Below, one piece after another: positions 44,953 through 53,875 of a DNA stretch of 64,000 bases. The notes beneath the pieces are model-generated. The model was given only the letters and a program-made list of their open reading frames with translations. It was not told the DNA's origin and made no database searches. Location: NCBI RefSeq assembly GCF_000576305.1, contig NZ_BAVZ01000016.1:1-64000 (forward strand). The letters run 5' to 3'. Origin of the DNA: Paenibacillus pini JCM 16418. GTDB taxonomy: Bacteria; Bacillota; Bacilli; Paenibacillales; Paenibacillaceae. Each line of letters begins with the position of its first letter. Position 1 is the first letter of the stretch. The translations under genes were made by a program, and so were the position numbers.

Positions 44953-46008
44953 ATGAATCAGGCTAAACTATCCAATATGAAAAAAAATGTTGCCCCTTTT
45001 GAACAAATTGATACGAAATCAAGTATTAGACAACTCATCAACACGATCGTGCCGCTAGTGCTGCTCTGGTACGCCGCTTACTTAAGTTTATCTGTTTCGT
45101 ATTGGCTTACAATTCCTATTGCTATAATCACTTCCGGATTTGTTGTTCGGACATTTATTATATTTCATGATTGTTGTCACCAGTCATTCTTCAAGAATCG
45201 TCTTGCGAATGAAATACTAGGTACGATTACAGGTGTTGTCGCTCTGTGTCCGTATCAACAATGGAAAAACACACATTCCATTCACCATGCAACAAGTAGT
45301 AACCTTGATAAAAGAGGAACCGGGGACATGTGGGTTCTGACGGTTGAAGAATATGCAGAAGCTTCTGTGTGGCTTCGTCTTGCCTATCGGATTTATCGTA
45401 ATCCATTTGTACTTTTTGGAGCAGGTCCCATCTTTATTTTCTTGTTCTCGTATCGCTTTAATCGTAAAGGTGCGAAACGTAAGGAAAAGATAGGTACCTA
45501 CATCACTAACATTTCATTAGTCGTTTTGTATTCATCACTTATTTGGGCGATTGGTTGGCAGGCATTTGTTCTAGTCCAAGCACCTATCTTTTTAGTATCG
45601 GGTATGATGGGCATCTGGCTCTTCTATGTACAGCATCAGTTTGAAGATTCTTATTTCGAGCATGATGAAGAGTGGAGTTATGTGAATGCTGCAGTTGAAG
45701 GAAGTTCATATTACAAGTTGCCAAAAGTTCTACAATGGATCACGGGTAATATTGGATTCCATCATGTTCACCATTTGAGTCCGAAGGTTCCTAACTATAA
45801 CTTGGAAAAAGCACATAATGCAACGCCGCCTTTACAGAAGGCAACAACGATTACGATCAGTACGAGTCTGAAATCATTGAATTTCCGCTTATGGGATGAG
45901 AAGACCAAGACATTCGTTACATTTAGAGATATTAAACATCTGCTGAAAAAACCAAGTGTGGCCTCTGAAAAAATTAAAATGGCACGACCAACTACAGAGA
46001 GTAAATAG
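44953..46008 (+). CDS. des: Membrane phospholipid/fatty-acid desaturase
   Basis: Integral-membrane di-iron desaturase of 351 residues, nearly the length of B. subtilis Des (delta-5 desaturase), which introduces double bonds into membrane lipids after cold shock. All three His boxes are present: HDCCHQ (72-77), HSIHH (108-112) and HHVHH (270-274), between hydrophobic helices. GAGGAGG precedes the ATG. The DesK-DesR genes follow, the same order as in B. subtilis. Confidence 0.95.
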   Translation: MNQAKLSNMKKNVAPFEQIDTKSSIRQLINTIVPLVLLWYAAYLSLSVSYWLTIPIAIITSGFVVRTFIIFHDCCHQSFFKNRLANEILGTITGVVALCPYQQWKNTHSIHHATSSNLDKRGTGDMWVLTVEEYAEASVWLRLAYRIYRNPFVLFGAGPIFIFLFSYRFNRKGAKRKEKIGTYITNISLVVLYSSLIWAIGWQAFVLVQAPIFLVSGMMGIWLFYVQHQFEDSYFEHDEEWSYVNAAVEGSSYYKLPKVLQWITGNIGFHHVHHLSPKVPNYNLEKAHNATPPLQKATTITISTSLKSLNFRLWDEKTKTFVTFRDIKHLLKKPSVASEKIKMARPTTESK

Positions 46009-46080
46009 AATTAAGACTGTATGTAAAGGATTTAAGAATATATAATAGTTAATATTACAATTGAAAAGGGGGACCAGACT

Positions 46081-47220
46081 ATGCAAAAGTGGTATCAAAT
46101 TTTGCATAAGAATACAGGGCTTAGCCCGTATATTTGGGTCGTATTTTATATCCTCCCTTTTTATTTTATCTTTCGTTCTTCAGCTACGTACCAAGTGGTA
46201 CTCGGCAGTGTGATGATTGCTGTGTTCTTTGTTTGTTACGTCCTTTCCTTTGTTTCTAAAGGATGGACGGTTTATTTTTGGACAAGTGTACAGATGTTAA
46301 TATCGATTGCCATGACCTTAATATTCGGTTATGTATACTTCTCTGTTTTTCTTGCGTTTATTATTGGTAATATGAAAAATCGCCCCGCATTCGTTACGTT
46401 CTATGTCATTCATCTTGTGACAACCATTGTGGCGATTAATTATGAAATTGTATCACGAAATACGATAGTGATAACGCAGCTTCCTTTTGTGGTCGTGTGT
46501 TTAATAGGTATCGTTCTTCTGCCAGTTACGACTTACAATCGGAATAACAGGGAGAAACTTCAGGGACAGCTAGAGGATGCCAATAAGAGAATTTCAGAAC
46601 TTGTTAAACTTGAAGAACGACAAAGAATTGCACGTGATTTACATGATACGCTCGGGCAGAAGCTCTCGTTAATTGGTTTAAAGAGTGACTTGGCAGGAAA
46701 ACTGATAACGAAGAATCCAGCCCAGGCACAAATTGAAATCAATGATGTTCGTCAGACAGCGAGAACGGCATTAAAGGAAGTTCGGGAAATGGTTACTCAA
46801 ATGCGTGGTACAAGACTTCCAGATGAGTTATTTCGGATTAAACAAATCCTGAAGGCTGCAGAAATTGAGTTCACTTTCGAAGGAGACGTGAATTTACATA
46901 ATATTTCCTTGATGAACGAAAATGTACTCAGTATGTGTCTTAAAGAAGCTGTAACCAATATTGTTAAACATAGCTGTGCAACGGAATGTTCCATCGTTAT
47001 TGATCACACGCGAAGTGATTTAGTTGTTAAACTAAGTGACGATGGTATAGGAATCCTAGTCGATCAATCTCTTTATTCTAGAGGAAATGGATTGCGTGGA
47101 ATGAGAGAACGGCTTGAATTCGTCAACGGAAGTATGGAAATCACTTCGGATATGGGAACAAGGATCGTGATTAGAGTACCGTATGTTCTCAAACCAGTAG
47201 AAATGGAGGCGGGGATATGA
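46081..47220 (+). CDS. desK: Membrane-fluidity sensor kinase DesK
   Basis: Histidine kinase of 379 residues with about five N-terminal membrane helices that act as thermosensor in the family, and a HisKA_3 core with the phosphoacceptor His188 in RIARDLHDTLGQKLSLIGLK (20 residues), the same residue number as B. subtilis DesK. The ATPase boxes are EAVTNIVKH, DDGIGI and GNGLRGMRERL. The stop overlaps the desR start (ATGA). Confidence 0.95.
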   Translation: MQKWYQILHKNTGLSPYIWVVFYILPFYFIFRSSATYQVVLGSVMIAVFFVCYVLSFVSKGWTVYFWTSVQMLISIAMTLIFGYVYFSVFLAFIIGNMKNRPAFVTFYVIHLVTTIVAINYEIVSRNTIVITQLPFVVVCLIGIVLLPVTTYNRNNREKLQGQLEDANKRISELVKLEERQRIARDLHDTLGQKLSLIGLKSDLAGKLITKNPAQAQIEINDVRQTARTALKEVREMVTQMRGTRLPDELFRIKQILKAAEIEFTFEGDVNLHNISLMNENVLSMCLKEAVTNIVKHSCATECSIVIDHTRSDLVVKLSDDGIGILVDQSLYSRGNGLRGMRERLEFVNGSMEITSDMGTRIVIRVPYVLKPVEMEAGI

Positions 47221-47816
47221 TTCGAATTGTGATTGCCGAGGACCAACGGATGCTCTTAGGCGCTCTTGCATCCCTACTCGACTTGGAAGAGGACATGGAG
47301 GTTGTCGGAAGGGCGAATAACGGTGAGGAAGCCGTAAAGCTTGTTCATTTACATAAGCCGGATATTTGTATTATGGATATTGAAATGCCGATTAAATCTG
47401 GACTCGATGCGGCTGAAGAGCTGAAAGGTTTTGGCTGTAGAGTGATGATCCTTACTACGTTTGCACGAAGCGGTTATTTTGAACGAGCACTTAAGGCTGG
47501 AGCTAACGGGTATTTGTTAAAAGATAGTCCAAGTGAGGAACTGGCAACTTCAATACGCAGTATTATGGCAGGTAAACGCATTTTTGCATCGGAACTCGTC
47601 GATGAAGCTTATGGCGAAGAGAACCCCCTGACAGAGCGTGAGAAAGAAGTACTTGGACTCATTGCTGACGGATTGAATACAAAAGAAATTGCAAAAAAAA
47701 TGTATATTACAACCGGCACTGTTCGGAATTACTTGTCCGTGATTCTAGATAAACTTGGCGTCACGAACCGCATTGAAGCCATCAACCGATTCAAGGAAAA
47801 GGGATGGTTTAAGTGA
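47217..47816 (+). CDS. desR: Response regulator DesR
   Basis: NarL-type regulator of 199 residues: receiver with the phosphorylation site Asp54 (CIMDIEMP), Lys in LLKDSP, and a C-terminal LuxR helix-turn-helix (LTEREKEVLGLIADGLNTKE, 20 residues; VRNYLSVILDKLGV). It is the cognate partner of DesK and probably activates des through the repeats upstream of that gene. Confidence 0.95.
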   Translation: MIRIVIAEDQRMLLGALASLLDLEEDMEVVGRANNGEEAVKLVHLHKPDICIMDIEMPIKSGLDAAEELKGFGCRVMILTTFARSGYFERALKAGANGYLLKDSPSEELATSIRSIMAGKRIFASELVDEAYGEENPLTEREKEVLGLIADGLNTKEIAKKMYITTGTVRNYLSVILDKLGVTNRIEAINRFKEKGWFK

Positions 47817-47890
47817 ATTATAGTTGTAGGGTACATTTAAAATAACACTAGGTGATCAATCACCCCGTGAAATAATGGTTTAGGATTTGT

Positions 47891-47913
47891 GCCGTTCTTA
47901 TGGACGGCTTTTT
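47891..47913 (+). terminator. Terminator after desR
   Basis: GCCGTTC and GGACGGC (one G-T pair) form a 7-bp stem around TTAT, followed by five T residues. Confidence 0.85.
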
Positions 47914-48075
47914 GTGTACATGCTTGATGCAGGACAATAAGCTCCTTACTTTTCTCTTCACCTAATTGTGTACATTAGTCCTTAAAGATCGCCTTCTCTT
48001 ATAACGTTTAATTTCCCTGATTTTTGAGCATATTATATTTTTTTAAAAATAAGGGGAAGAGGAAGTGTCAGATAG

Positions 48076-48582
48076 ATGGGAATATTAAGCGGTAATTCTA
48101 AAGATGAACCAATGCATTATGGTGAAATTTATGCGGTATGGTTGTGCTCGATAGGAGCGAGAGCTGCGGTTTCCTGCTACCAAGCTTATATAAATCATGC
48201 CGGAGACAAGGATTTGAAGAAAGTACTGGATGACCTTATTGATCAAGCGAAGTTAGAGATTAAAGAGTGCGATGGATTACTCACTGAGAATGGAATTGCA
48301 ACTGGGCCTATGATGCCGGAAAGACCTGAAGTGAAGCTTGAAGATATTCCTGTGGGAGCAAGGTTCACTGATCCTGAAATAGCTGCAGCTATTTCGGCAG
48401 AGGTCGCATTGGGGTTGGTTGCTTGTAGTCAGGCGATGGGTCAATCCATTAGAGAAGATATCGGAGCACTATTTGCTAAATACCATGCAACTAAAGCTGC
48501 GCTCGGAGTTCGTATACTTAAAATGAACAAAGAAAAGGGCTGGCTTATTCCACCTCCACTTCAAGTAAAGAGACCTGAATAG
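48076..48582 (+). CDS. DUF3231 family protein
   Basis: Protein of 168 residues with the family start GILSGNSKDEPMHYGE and blocks ERPEVKLEDIPVGARFTDPE (20 residues) and CSQAMGQSIREDIGALF near the C-terminus. It is all-helical and resembles half of the longer DUF3231 proteins of Bacilli, whose role is not known; some are linked to sporulation by expression in the literature as I recall it. It has its own gene unit. A strong bidirectional terminator lies about 160 bases after it. Confidence 0.85.
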   Translation: MGILSGNSKDEPMHYGEIYAVWLCSIGARAAVSCYQAYINHAGDKDLKKVLDDLIDQAKLEIKECDGLLTENGIATGPMMPERPEVKLEDIPVGARFTDPEIAAAISAEVALGLVACSQAMGQSIREDIGALFAKYHATKAALGVRILKMNKEKGWLIPPPLQVKRPE

Positions 48583-48744
48583 GATAAGATCAATCGTTTT
48601 TTCACTTTCAAGGTAGTTTTAAAAATATGTTCTGTGATAGAACTATATCTTTTGATCTGAGAGATCGATGCGTATCTTCTGTATGTTTCAAATAAAACCA
48701 TTGCTAGTTTGAACCAAAGTATCGTCAGAATTTTTATCTGTATA

Positions 48745-48788
48745 TATAAGCAAAGGAGTCATCTTAGTCGATGGCTCCTTTGCTTATA
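48745..48788. terminator. Bidirectional terminator
   Basis: TATAAGCAAAGGAG and CTCCTTTGCTTATA form a perfect 14-bp stem with a further GATG/CATC-type upper stem. It lies between the convergent DUF3231 and LuxR-type genes. Confidence 0.93.
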
Positions 48789-48827
48789 TTGAACAGCATA
48801 TTGTTTCGAAATAATTTTTCTCACAAT

Positions 48828-49124
48828 CTAAACTTTAAATATTGAAATATATCTCGCAGCATGGTTTATGAAGAGCGATAATAACTTTCGCATAGAACGA
48901 GTTCCTATCTTACTCATAATGTTCGTTAGATGATTTTTAACCGTTTTTTCAGATATCGAACATTGTTCAGCAATTTCTTTATTGGATAGTCCCTGGCGAG
49001 TAATTAAAGCCAAAATCTCGACTTCTCGTTGAGTAAGATTATATCGAGTAGCAAAGCTTTTTTTCCAAGATTCCAAATGGTTCATTGCTCGTTCTTGTAA
49101 TAATTGTTTATCTTTTTCGCTCAT
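48828..49124 (-). CDS. Small LuxR-type (GerE-like) DNA-binding regulator
   Basis: Protein of 98 residues consisting mainly of one LuxR/GerE helix-turn-helix: YNLTQREVEILALITRQGLS (20 residues), NKEIAEQCSISEKTVKNHLT (20) and NIMSKIG, preceded by about 28 helical residues. There is no receiver or ligand domain. GerE-size regulators act in late sporulation, but this one could equally control the divergent GH19 gene. No ribosome site better than GGACTGAC-like sequence is seen before the ATG. Confidence 0.88.
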   Translation of the reverse strand: MSEKDKQLLQERAMNHLESWKKSFATRYNLTQREVEILALITRQGLSNKEIAEQCSISEKTVKNHLTNIMSKIGTRSMRKLLSLFINHAARYISIFKV

Positions 49125-49455
49125 GGTGTCAGTCCTTAATAAGTGGTTTCTCTTATAAGCCTACAACTTCCACGTAATGGTAGTCAAAGGAATTTTATAA
49201 CATATCCAATCAGCGAATAGTCTTCTACGTCAAAATTTTTATTTTTATCTATGTTATTCATAGCTATTATAATTGAAGTAATAGATGTAATGTTGTGTGA
49301 TCAAAGTTAAGGTGAAACAGAAAGTATGATTTTATGACGTACATTTCAAATTATTTCTGCAATTCTTAGACAGCATTTTCACTATGAAATATGTAGTATG
49401 AATTTTGTCATATTCGCTTGTAAACACTCTGTAAATTTCCAGTAGTTTGGAACTA
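49125..49455. other. Divergent intergenic region between the LuxR-type and GH19 genes
   Basis: About 330 AT-rich bases without a credible reading frame. The GH19 promoter lies at its right end. The promoter of the LuxR-type gene must also lie here but is not clear by eye. Confidence 0.5.
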
Positions 49456-49483
49456 TTTACAATTAAATTACAATTCTTATAAT
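49456..49483 (+). promoter_or_regulatory. Promoter of the GH19 gene
   Basis: TTTACA, a 16-base spacer and TATAAT. The predicted transcript would begin near 49490, only 30 bases before the preferred GTG start, which supports that start. Confidence 0.65.
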
Positions 49484-49521
49484 AGAGGAGTGATTGTAAA
49501 TTAATGAAAAGGAGAATGTCT

Positions 49522-50787
49522 GTGACTAAATTGAATTATCCATTATCAAGAAAGATGATTCATCGTACCCTTTGCTTATCTCTTGGTGCCACTATGTTAG
49601 CTTCACCACTTACCGTTGCTGCAGCAGATTCAAATAGTAAAGTCGTTAGTGGGCAGATTATTTTGAAAAGTGAGGGAAGTCAAATTGTCACAAACATTGT
49701 AAGCGCTTACCCCGGGAGTGATCTTGCTTTGGGCGAGAATCGTTATCTTACAAAGACACAAATTGAAGAAAAATGGGATGGTATCGATCCAGAATACAAA
49801 CCGGATCAAGCGGTGAATGCGGTTAAAGAAGTGCTACCACAAAAGGAATATGAAGCTTTATTCCCGAATAGATTAGGCTCTCCAGAGTGGTATAAAGTAG
49901 CCAAAGGCAAGGAATATTTTAAAGCGGATCAGTCGGATTATTTCTCCTATGACAATCTGATTGCAGCTGTAACTGAGGTATCTAATATTAAGTTAAAGAT
50001 CAGTACTCGTAAAGGGGGAAAAGCTCAGGAAATACAAAGATTCGATAAGGATGCAAAGATTGAAACTCTAATATCTCGTTCTTCTGACTTTAATTCGGCA
50101 GAGAATATGAAGAAGGAAATTGATACGGTTATTGTGGATTGTGGAACTTTCTTGAAGGAAGGATTCAAGAAGGATCGTAAACGTGAACTGGCGGCCTTTC
50201 TCGCAAATCTTGCGCATGAAACCGGAGGCGGCTGGCCTGCTGCACCTGGTGGTGAATTGAAGTGGGGACTGTTCTGGAATGAGAATATTGCTGGTAGAAC
50301 AGGTGTGAATAAGGATGCCTTTGTAGATCCAGCAAGTAGCGAACTCTACCCTGGTGTAAAGGATAAACGTTACTATGGCCGTGGACCTATTATGCTTAGC
50401 TGGAATTTCAATTATGGCTTATTCAGTTCTATTATCTATGGTGATAAAAGCGTACTGCTCAGCAAACCAGAAATCGTCTCAGCCGATGGAAAGGTTGGAT
50501 TTATGACGGCAATTCTATTCTGGATGACGCCACAAGCACCAAAACCTTCTGCTCATGACGTCATCGTAAATAGATGGAAACCGTCGAAAGAGGATGTAGC
50601 AAAAGGTTTGAGTCAGCCAGGATTTGGGATTTCAATCATGGTGCTTAATGGACTAGAGGCGAACCAAGGTGAGACGGAAGGCAGCGGTGTCAAGCGCCGA
50701 GCCGGCCACTATCGTGATATTGCGAGTAGAATGGGCTTAGATATCTCAACTGAGAAAGTAGATACACTAGGTATGAAACCTTTCTAA
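49522..50787 (+). CDS. Secreted GH19 chitinase-like glycoside hydrolase
   Basis: Protein of about 421 residues with a signal peptide (cleavage near VAAADS), an N-terminal region of about 170 residues of unknown fold, and a GH19 domain of about 230 residues. The catalytic Glu lies in LAHETGGGW (about residue 233), and KRYYGRGPIMLSWNFNYG is the second family signature. GTG seven bases after AAAAGGAG is the best start; the ATG 18 bases upstream overlaps that ribosome site. Chitin or peptidoglycan could be the substrate. The promoter and terminator make it a single-gene unit. Confidence 0.88.
   Translation: MTKLNYPLSRKMIHRTLCLSLGATMLASPLTVAAADSNSKVVSGQIILKSEGSQIVTNIVSAYPGSDLALGENRYLTKTQIEEKWDGIDPEYKPDQAVNAVKEVLPQKEYEALFPNRLGSPEWYKVAKGKEYFKADQSDYFSYDNLIAAVTEVSNIKLKISTRKGGKAQEIQRFDKDAKIETLISRSSDFNSAENMKKEIDTVIVDCGTFLKEGFKKDRKRELAAFLANLAHETGGGWPAAPGGELKWGLFWNENIAGRTGVNKDAFVDPASSELYPGVKDKRYYGRGPIMLSWNFNYGLFSSIIYGDKSVLLSKPEIVSADGKVGFMTAILFWMTPQAPKPSAHDVIVNRWKPSKEDVAKGLSQPGFGISIMVLNGLEANQGETEGSGVKRRAGHYRDIASRMGLDISTEKVDTLGMKPF
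49698..49711. promoter_or_regulatory. cre-like palindrome inside the GH19 gene
   Basis: TGTAAGCGCTTACC matches the cre consensus at 13 of 14 positions and contains the perfect palindrome GTAAGCGCTTAC. It lies about 175 bases into the gene; intragenic cre sites that act as roadblocks are known in B. subtilis. Confidence 0.4.
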
Positions 50788-50806
50788 CCAATGAGAGATG
50801 AAAAAG

Positions 50807-50844
50807 AAGATGACTCCCAAGCTAATATCCGGGTCATCTTTTTT
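50807..50844 (+). terminator. Terminator after the GH19 gene
   Basis: AAGATGAC and GTCATCTT form an 8-bp stem with additional CCC/GGG pairing; six T residues follow. Confidence 0.88.
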
Positions 50845-50953
50845 GTATTCGGATGCATAATGTATTTTTGAGCACCTCATATCATAAGTACCCTTTATCT
50901 CCTTCTGGGCATACAGTACAGTAGACGTTTACCCAATAAGGAGGACCATTATA

Positions 50954-51547
50954 ATGACGGATTCAGTTTTGCAATCTCCGAACTTAAAACTTGCGGCGGA
51001 TTCCAATCAAGTACTCAATTATAAGCGTGATCCACAAAATTACATTACTCAGTTATTTGGTGAGCAGCTTCCCGCAATCAAGAATGGTTTTTTTAACGCC
51101 CACTTGAGCAAAGGAATTATCGTTCAGCCACACTGGCATACCAATGTCACGGAAATGGTTTATGTGATTAGTGGCGAAGTCATTACGTCCGTGTTTAACC
51201 CATTTGAGCAAAGACTCATGACCTATCATTTGAAGCCTGGCCAAGTGTCCATTTTCCCTAAAGGCTGGTTCCACTGGATTGTCGCAGAAACGGATCATGC
51301 TCATATCCTAACGATCTTCGATCATCCTACACCTGATATCGTGTATGGATCAGATTTCCTAGCGTCCATACCTAAGGAAGTTATGCAACGTGCTTACTGC
51401 ATTAACGAGCAGGAATATGCAAGGGCAGTAGCCCCTATCCGGGAATCTGTCATTCTGGGGCCTCCGGTGGAATGTGCTCCAAATCAATTGAATACCCGCT
51501 ATCCCAATCATATGGGTTATTACTCCCAACACCATCATCAGTATTAA
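50954..51547 (+). CDS. Cupin-domain protein (germin-like)
   Basis: Protein of 197 residues with one cupin fold. The first metal motif is in PHWHTNVTEMVYVISGEV (His, His, Glu), the second in PKGWFHWIVAETDHAHILT (His). FNPFEQRLMTYHLKPGQVSI joins them. A 50-residue C-terminal tail ends in a His-rich HHHQY. There is no signal peptide. An enzyme or oxalate/sugar-binding role is possible; the family is too broad for a call. AAGGAGGACC precedes the ATG. Confidence 0.85.
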   Translation: MTDSVLQSPNLKLAADSNQVLNYKRDPQNYITQLFGEQLPAIKNGFFNAHLSKGIIVQPHWHTNVTEMVYVISGEVITSVFNPFEQRLMTYHLKPGQVSIFPKGWFHWIVAETDHAHILTIFDHPTPDIVYGSDFLASIPKEVMQRAYCINEQEYARAVAPIRESVILGPPVECAPNQLNTRYPNHMGYYSQHHHQY

Positions 51548-51706
51548 GGATGAAAATCATAAAGAGTTAGTGCGGATCATTAGAGAAGTTCATTTTTTGG
51601 ACAATGCTGCCTAGTTCTAGTGCATTTTGTTCAGTTACTGAGTAAGCATTATCTATATTGCGCTTTGAAGTGATTTTCCACTTGACTTGATAAGTCGGAT
51701 TATATG

Positions 51707-51749
51707 AACCCCAAACCCTTCTATTATACTGAAGATTTTGGGGGTTTTT
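51707..51749. terminator. Terminator-like hairpin in the gap after the cupin gene
   Basis: AACCCCAAA pairs with TTTGGGGGTT (one bulged G) around a loop of about 20 bases, followed by TTTT. It may end the cupin transcript, 160 bases after its stop. Confidence 0.5.
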
Positions 51750-51849
51750 AATATGCTGAGACTAATATCTGATATTAGGATTGCTAACTGATTTGTGATT
51801 GAAATGTTTCTTGAATTACAATTCGTAGATAACAAAAATATTATTAAGG

Positions 51850-51879
51850 AATATAGTATAAGCTCTATTTCATATCATG
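51850..51879 (+). promoter_or_regulatory. Sigma-E-like promoter of the three-gene cluster
   Basis: GAATATA, a 15-base spacer and CATATCAT resemble the mother-cell sigma-E pattern (KMATATT, CATACAMT). The match is partial and by eye. Confidence 0.25.
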
Positions 51880-51986
51880 TAGGTATATAGAACATGAAGG
51901 AGGATACGGAGAGATAATTCGGCAAGACTTCAATATCGTAAGGACCGTGTAGCTTAGCATTAGAGTGTATCAAGGAGAAATGATGA

Positions 51987-52391
51987 ATGACAAGGGATAT
52001 ACAGCAACAAGCTCGTGACAATGCGGAACGATTGCGAGTGCAGACGTTCAAGTCTCTTACTTCAAATGTACAGCAGTGCTCGAAAGAGAATATTGAAGCA
52101 CTCCCTTCTTCACCATTAATGATGAGCTCAGATTCTGTTGAGGATACAGCCACGGTTCTGGAAGATGAGGATCATGAATATGTCCAGCTGTGTATTCAAG
52201 TACAATCTGATATATTGTGTTTGTTAGATGAATTAATACATATGAATTTGGCTAGTGACCGAGAGGATGCTGCCGGAATCATGTTGCAACTTGCAGGTAA
52301 TGAACATAGAGAATTCCTCCTCACTCATGCCAAGCATAGAAAAAAACTACAGGAGATGACGGAATTGTTTATCAAATATGTGGAGACTTAG
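51987..52391 (+). CDS. Hypothetical helical protein, first gene of a three-gene cluster
   Basis: Not recognised. 134 residues: an N-terminal polar stretch (MTRDIQQQARDNAERL), a Ser/Glu/Asp-rich linker (about 40-62), and a C-terminal helical part (CIQVQSDILCLLDELIHMNL, 20 residues, and EHREFLLTHAKHRKKLQEM). There is no signal peptide or membrane segment. AAGGAG lies nine bases before the ATG. The following two genes are close and co-directional. Confidence 0.7.
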   Translation: MTRDIQQQARDNAERLRVQTFKSLTSNVQQCSKENIEALPSSPLMMSSDSVEDTATVLEDEDHEYVQLCIQVQSDILCLLDELIHMNLASDREDAAGIMLQLAGNEHREFLLTHAKHRKKLQEMTELFIKYVET

Positions 52392-52451
52392 GATTGTGGG
52401 TAAGTATAACCGCTCGTTCAATATAAAACGGATTGTAAAGGAGAGATGACT

Positions 52452-52787
52452 ATGAGTATGCCTAACGTTCCTGATATTAAGCCGGAAATTGAGCTTAAGA
52501 GACAAGATGTAGTGAATCTCTTACTATCTTCCATCGCCATGGAAGAAATGGGTTTGTCGCATATCATTAATGCGGAAGGCGAAAAGTTACAAAGAATTGT
52601 CCAATCTGAAGATAGTAATGTAAAAGACATACTTGATATTAATGAGAGCGTTGAACGTATGTTGCGTAACATTATTAAAAATCAGATGCTTCTGCAATTT
52701 AAGCTAGAGGATATCATTAAACTTGAGAAAATGTCTTCTAATACTGAGTTCCATAATGAGTACCATGCAGAGTACCATGAAGAGTAG
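52452..52787 (+). CDS. Small protein of a spore-surface-type family (second gene of the cluster)
   Basis: 111 residues. The start MSMPNVPDIKPEIELKRQDV (20 residues) and the block LLLSSIAMEEMGLSHIINAE (20 residues) GEKLQ belong to a small-protein family that I recall from spore-forming Firmicutes, often near exosporium or collagen-like protein genes; this is memory, not a search. A tail of NEYHAEYHEE is His/Glu-rich and internally repetitive. The start is the ATG eight bases after AAAGGAG; the ATG two codons upstream is too close to it. Confidence 0.75.
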   Translation: MSMPNVPDIKPEIELKRQDVVNLLLSSIAMEEMGLSHIINAEGEKLQRIVQSEDSNVKDILDINESVERMLRNIIKNQMLLQFKLEDIIKLEKMSSNTEFHNEYHAEYHEE

Positions 52788-52801
52788 GGTGTGGTTGTTA
52801 T

Positions 52802-53545
52802 ATGAATCTCGAATTGGCAAGTCCCGAATGGTCCACAATTGTCATCTGGATTGCTCGAGAGGATCTCTCGATTTCTAGATTGCTGCTACTTCGAATTCAA
52901 ATAAATAACAAAATGATGGGGCAGGAGGTATCCTGTTCTTTGAAATCACTGCTAAGGATGATGAATTACAGCAAAATTTCGCGGTGGTTAGTATTTGAAA
53001 GACTTACGATGATTTCAGATTGCTATGTAGTGAAGAGCGATGAAATCGATACTATAATTCAAGAATCTATGAAATCCTTCCATCAGGCCATGACAGAATT
53101 TCTTTGTTTAGTAGATAAGTATGCGAGAGCGAGTATGGTTAGTTCAGTGAGTACAGATGCGATGAGTAGTAATAGAAAATTAAAGATCCTATTTACTGAA
53201 TTGCTGAGTACAACATGGGATCTTCTGGAAACCTATGATGCTATTCGATTTCGCTTCGATTCCGTATGCCCATTTTCTGAGATAACAAAGCTGATTCAGC
53301 AGAATAAGCCTGAATGGCTCGAAGCTTTAATTTCTAGCGTCAACCGCTGTCATCAAGTGCTCATCAGACATTCAGCTTCCTCATCGGAAGCTTTTTCTTA
53401 CATACATAAGATTAAAAGTTATATTAAAAATACTACGCAAGAATCCTATCCATCTCAAACGTTTTTAGATACAGAAAAACGTATTGGGAATAATGATAAA
53501 ACATTAAAGAATAGCCGAACGAAGCCATTTATATTAATAAAATAG
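52802..53545 (+). CDS. Hypothetical protein, third gene of the cluster
   Basis: Not recognised. 247 residues, mostly helical, without signal peptide. It contains MVSSVSTDAMSSNRKLKILF (20 residues) in the middle and a Lys/Thr/Ser-rich, probably disordered, C-terminal 45 residues. It begins 14 bases after the preceding stop; the ribosome site is weak (GGTGTGG). The cluster probably ends here, although no clear terminator with a T-run is seen directly after it. Confidence 0.65.
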   Translation: MNLELASPEWSTIVIWIAREDLSISRLLLLRIQINNKMMGQEVSCSLKSLLRMMNYSKISRWLVFERLTMISDCYVVKSDEIDTIIQESMKSFHQAMTEFLCLVDKYARASMVSSVSTDAMSSNRKLKILFTELLSTTWDLLETYDAIRFRFDSVCPFSEITKLIQQNKPEWLEALISSVNRCHQVLIRHSASSSEAFSYIHKIKSYIKNTTQESYPSQTFLDTEKRIGNNDKTLKNSRTKPFILIK

Positions 53546-53722
53546 TGCCATACAGCAGGATAAAAGTTGCCAATTGTTAGATAACCTATTAAGATAGGTT
53601 AAGGAATTTCGACACATGCTACCATGCTACCTTATCGATTTATGTAAATGTTTATATCTTCCGCTATTTCACTTTTGTGAAATGCGCTACCTTCCATGCA
53701 TGACGCAATTTGTAAGACCTCC

Positions 53723-53766
53723 TATAACAACTCCTTCATTAAGACTTTAAGGATATCCTTGTTATA
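53723..53766 (+). promoter_or_regulatory. Stem-loop in the importer leader
   Basis: TATAACAA and TTGTTATA form a perfect 8-bp outer stem; within it lies the 12-base palindrome AAGGATATCCTT, which can alternatively pair with the upstream CTCCTT. Confidence 0.45.
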
Positions 53767-53848
53767 TGTCATTCGATGTATTTGGAAAACGTTTTTGGTT
53801 TGTTAACCATTATTTTTAGGTCATTGCTTTGCACACCCTTCAACTTTT

Positions 53849-53875
53849 CCTTACTTTTTTGAGTAAGGTGTTTTT
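53849..53875 (+). terminator. Terminator/attenuator hairpin just before the importer genes
   Basis: CCTTACT and AGTAAGG form a perfect 7-bp stem around a 6-base loop, followed by TGTTTTT, 30 bases before the first gene. It may be a terminator in a regulated leader. Confidence 0.5.

Larger units (their letters stand above)
51548..51986. other. 439-base intergenic stretch
   Basis: No credible gene. It holds a terminator-like hairpin (separate entry), a short GACTTGATAAGTC palindrome near 51684, and a sigma-E-like element before the next gene. A seven-codon frame with a ribosome site near 51894 is too short to call. Confidence 0.5.

Noticed and set aside
49522..50787. Phage endolysin within a prophage
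   Set aside because: GH19 enzymes occur in phages, but this one has a signal peptide and its own promoter and terminator, and no phage gene lies nearby.
51894..51917. Seven-codon leader peptide upstream of the three-gene cluster
   Set aside because: Too short, and no ribosome site is properly spaced before it.
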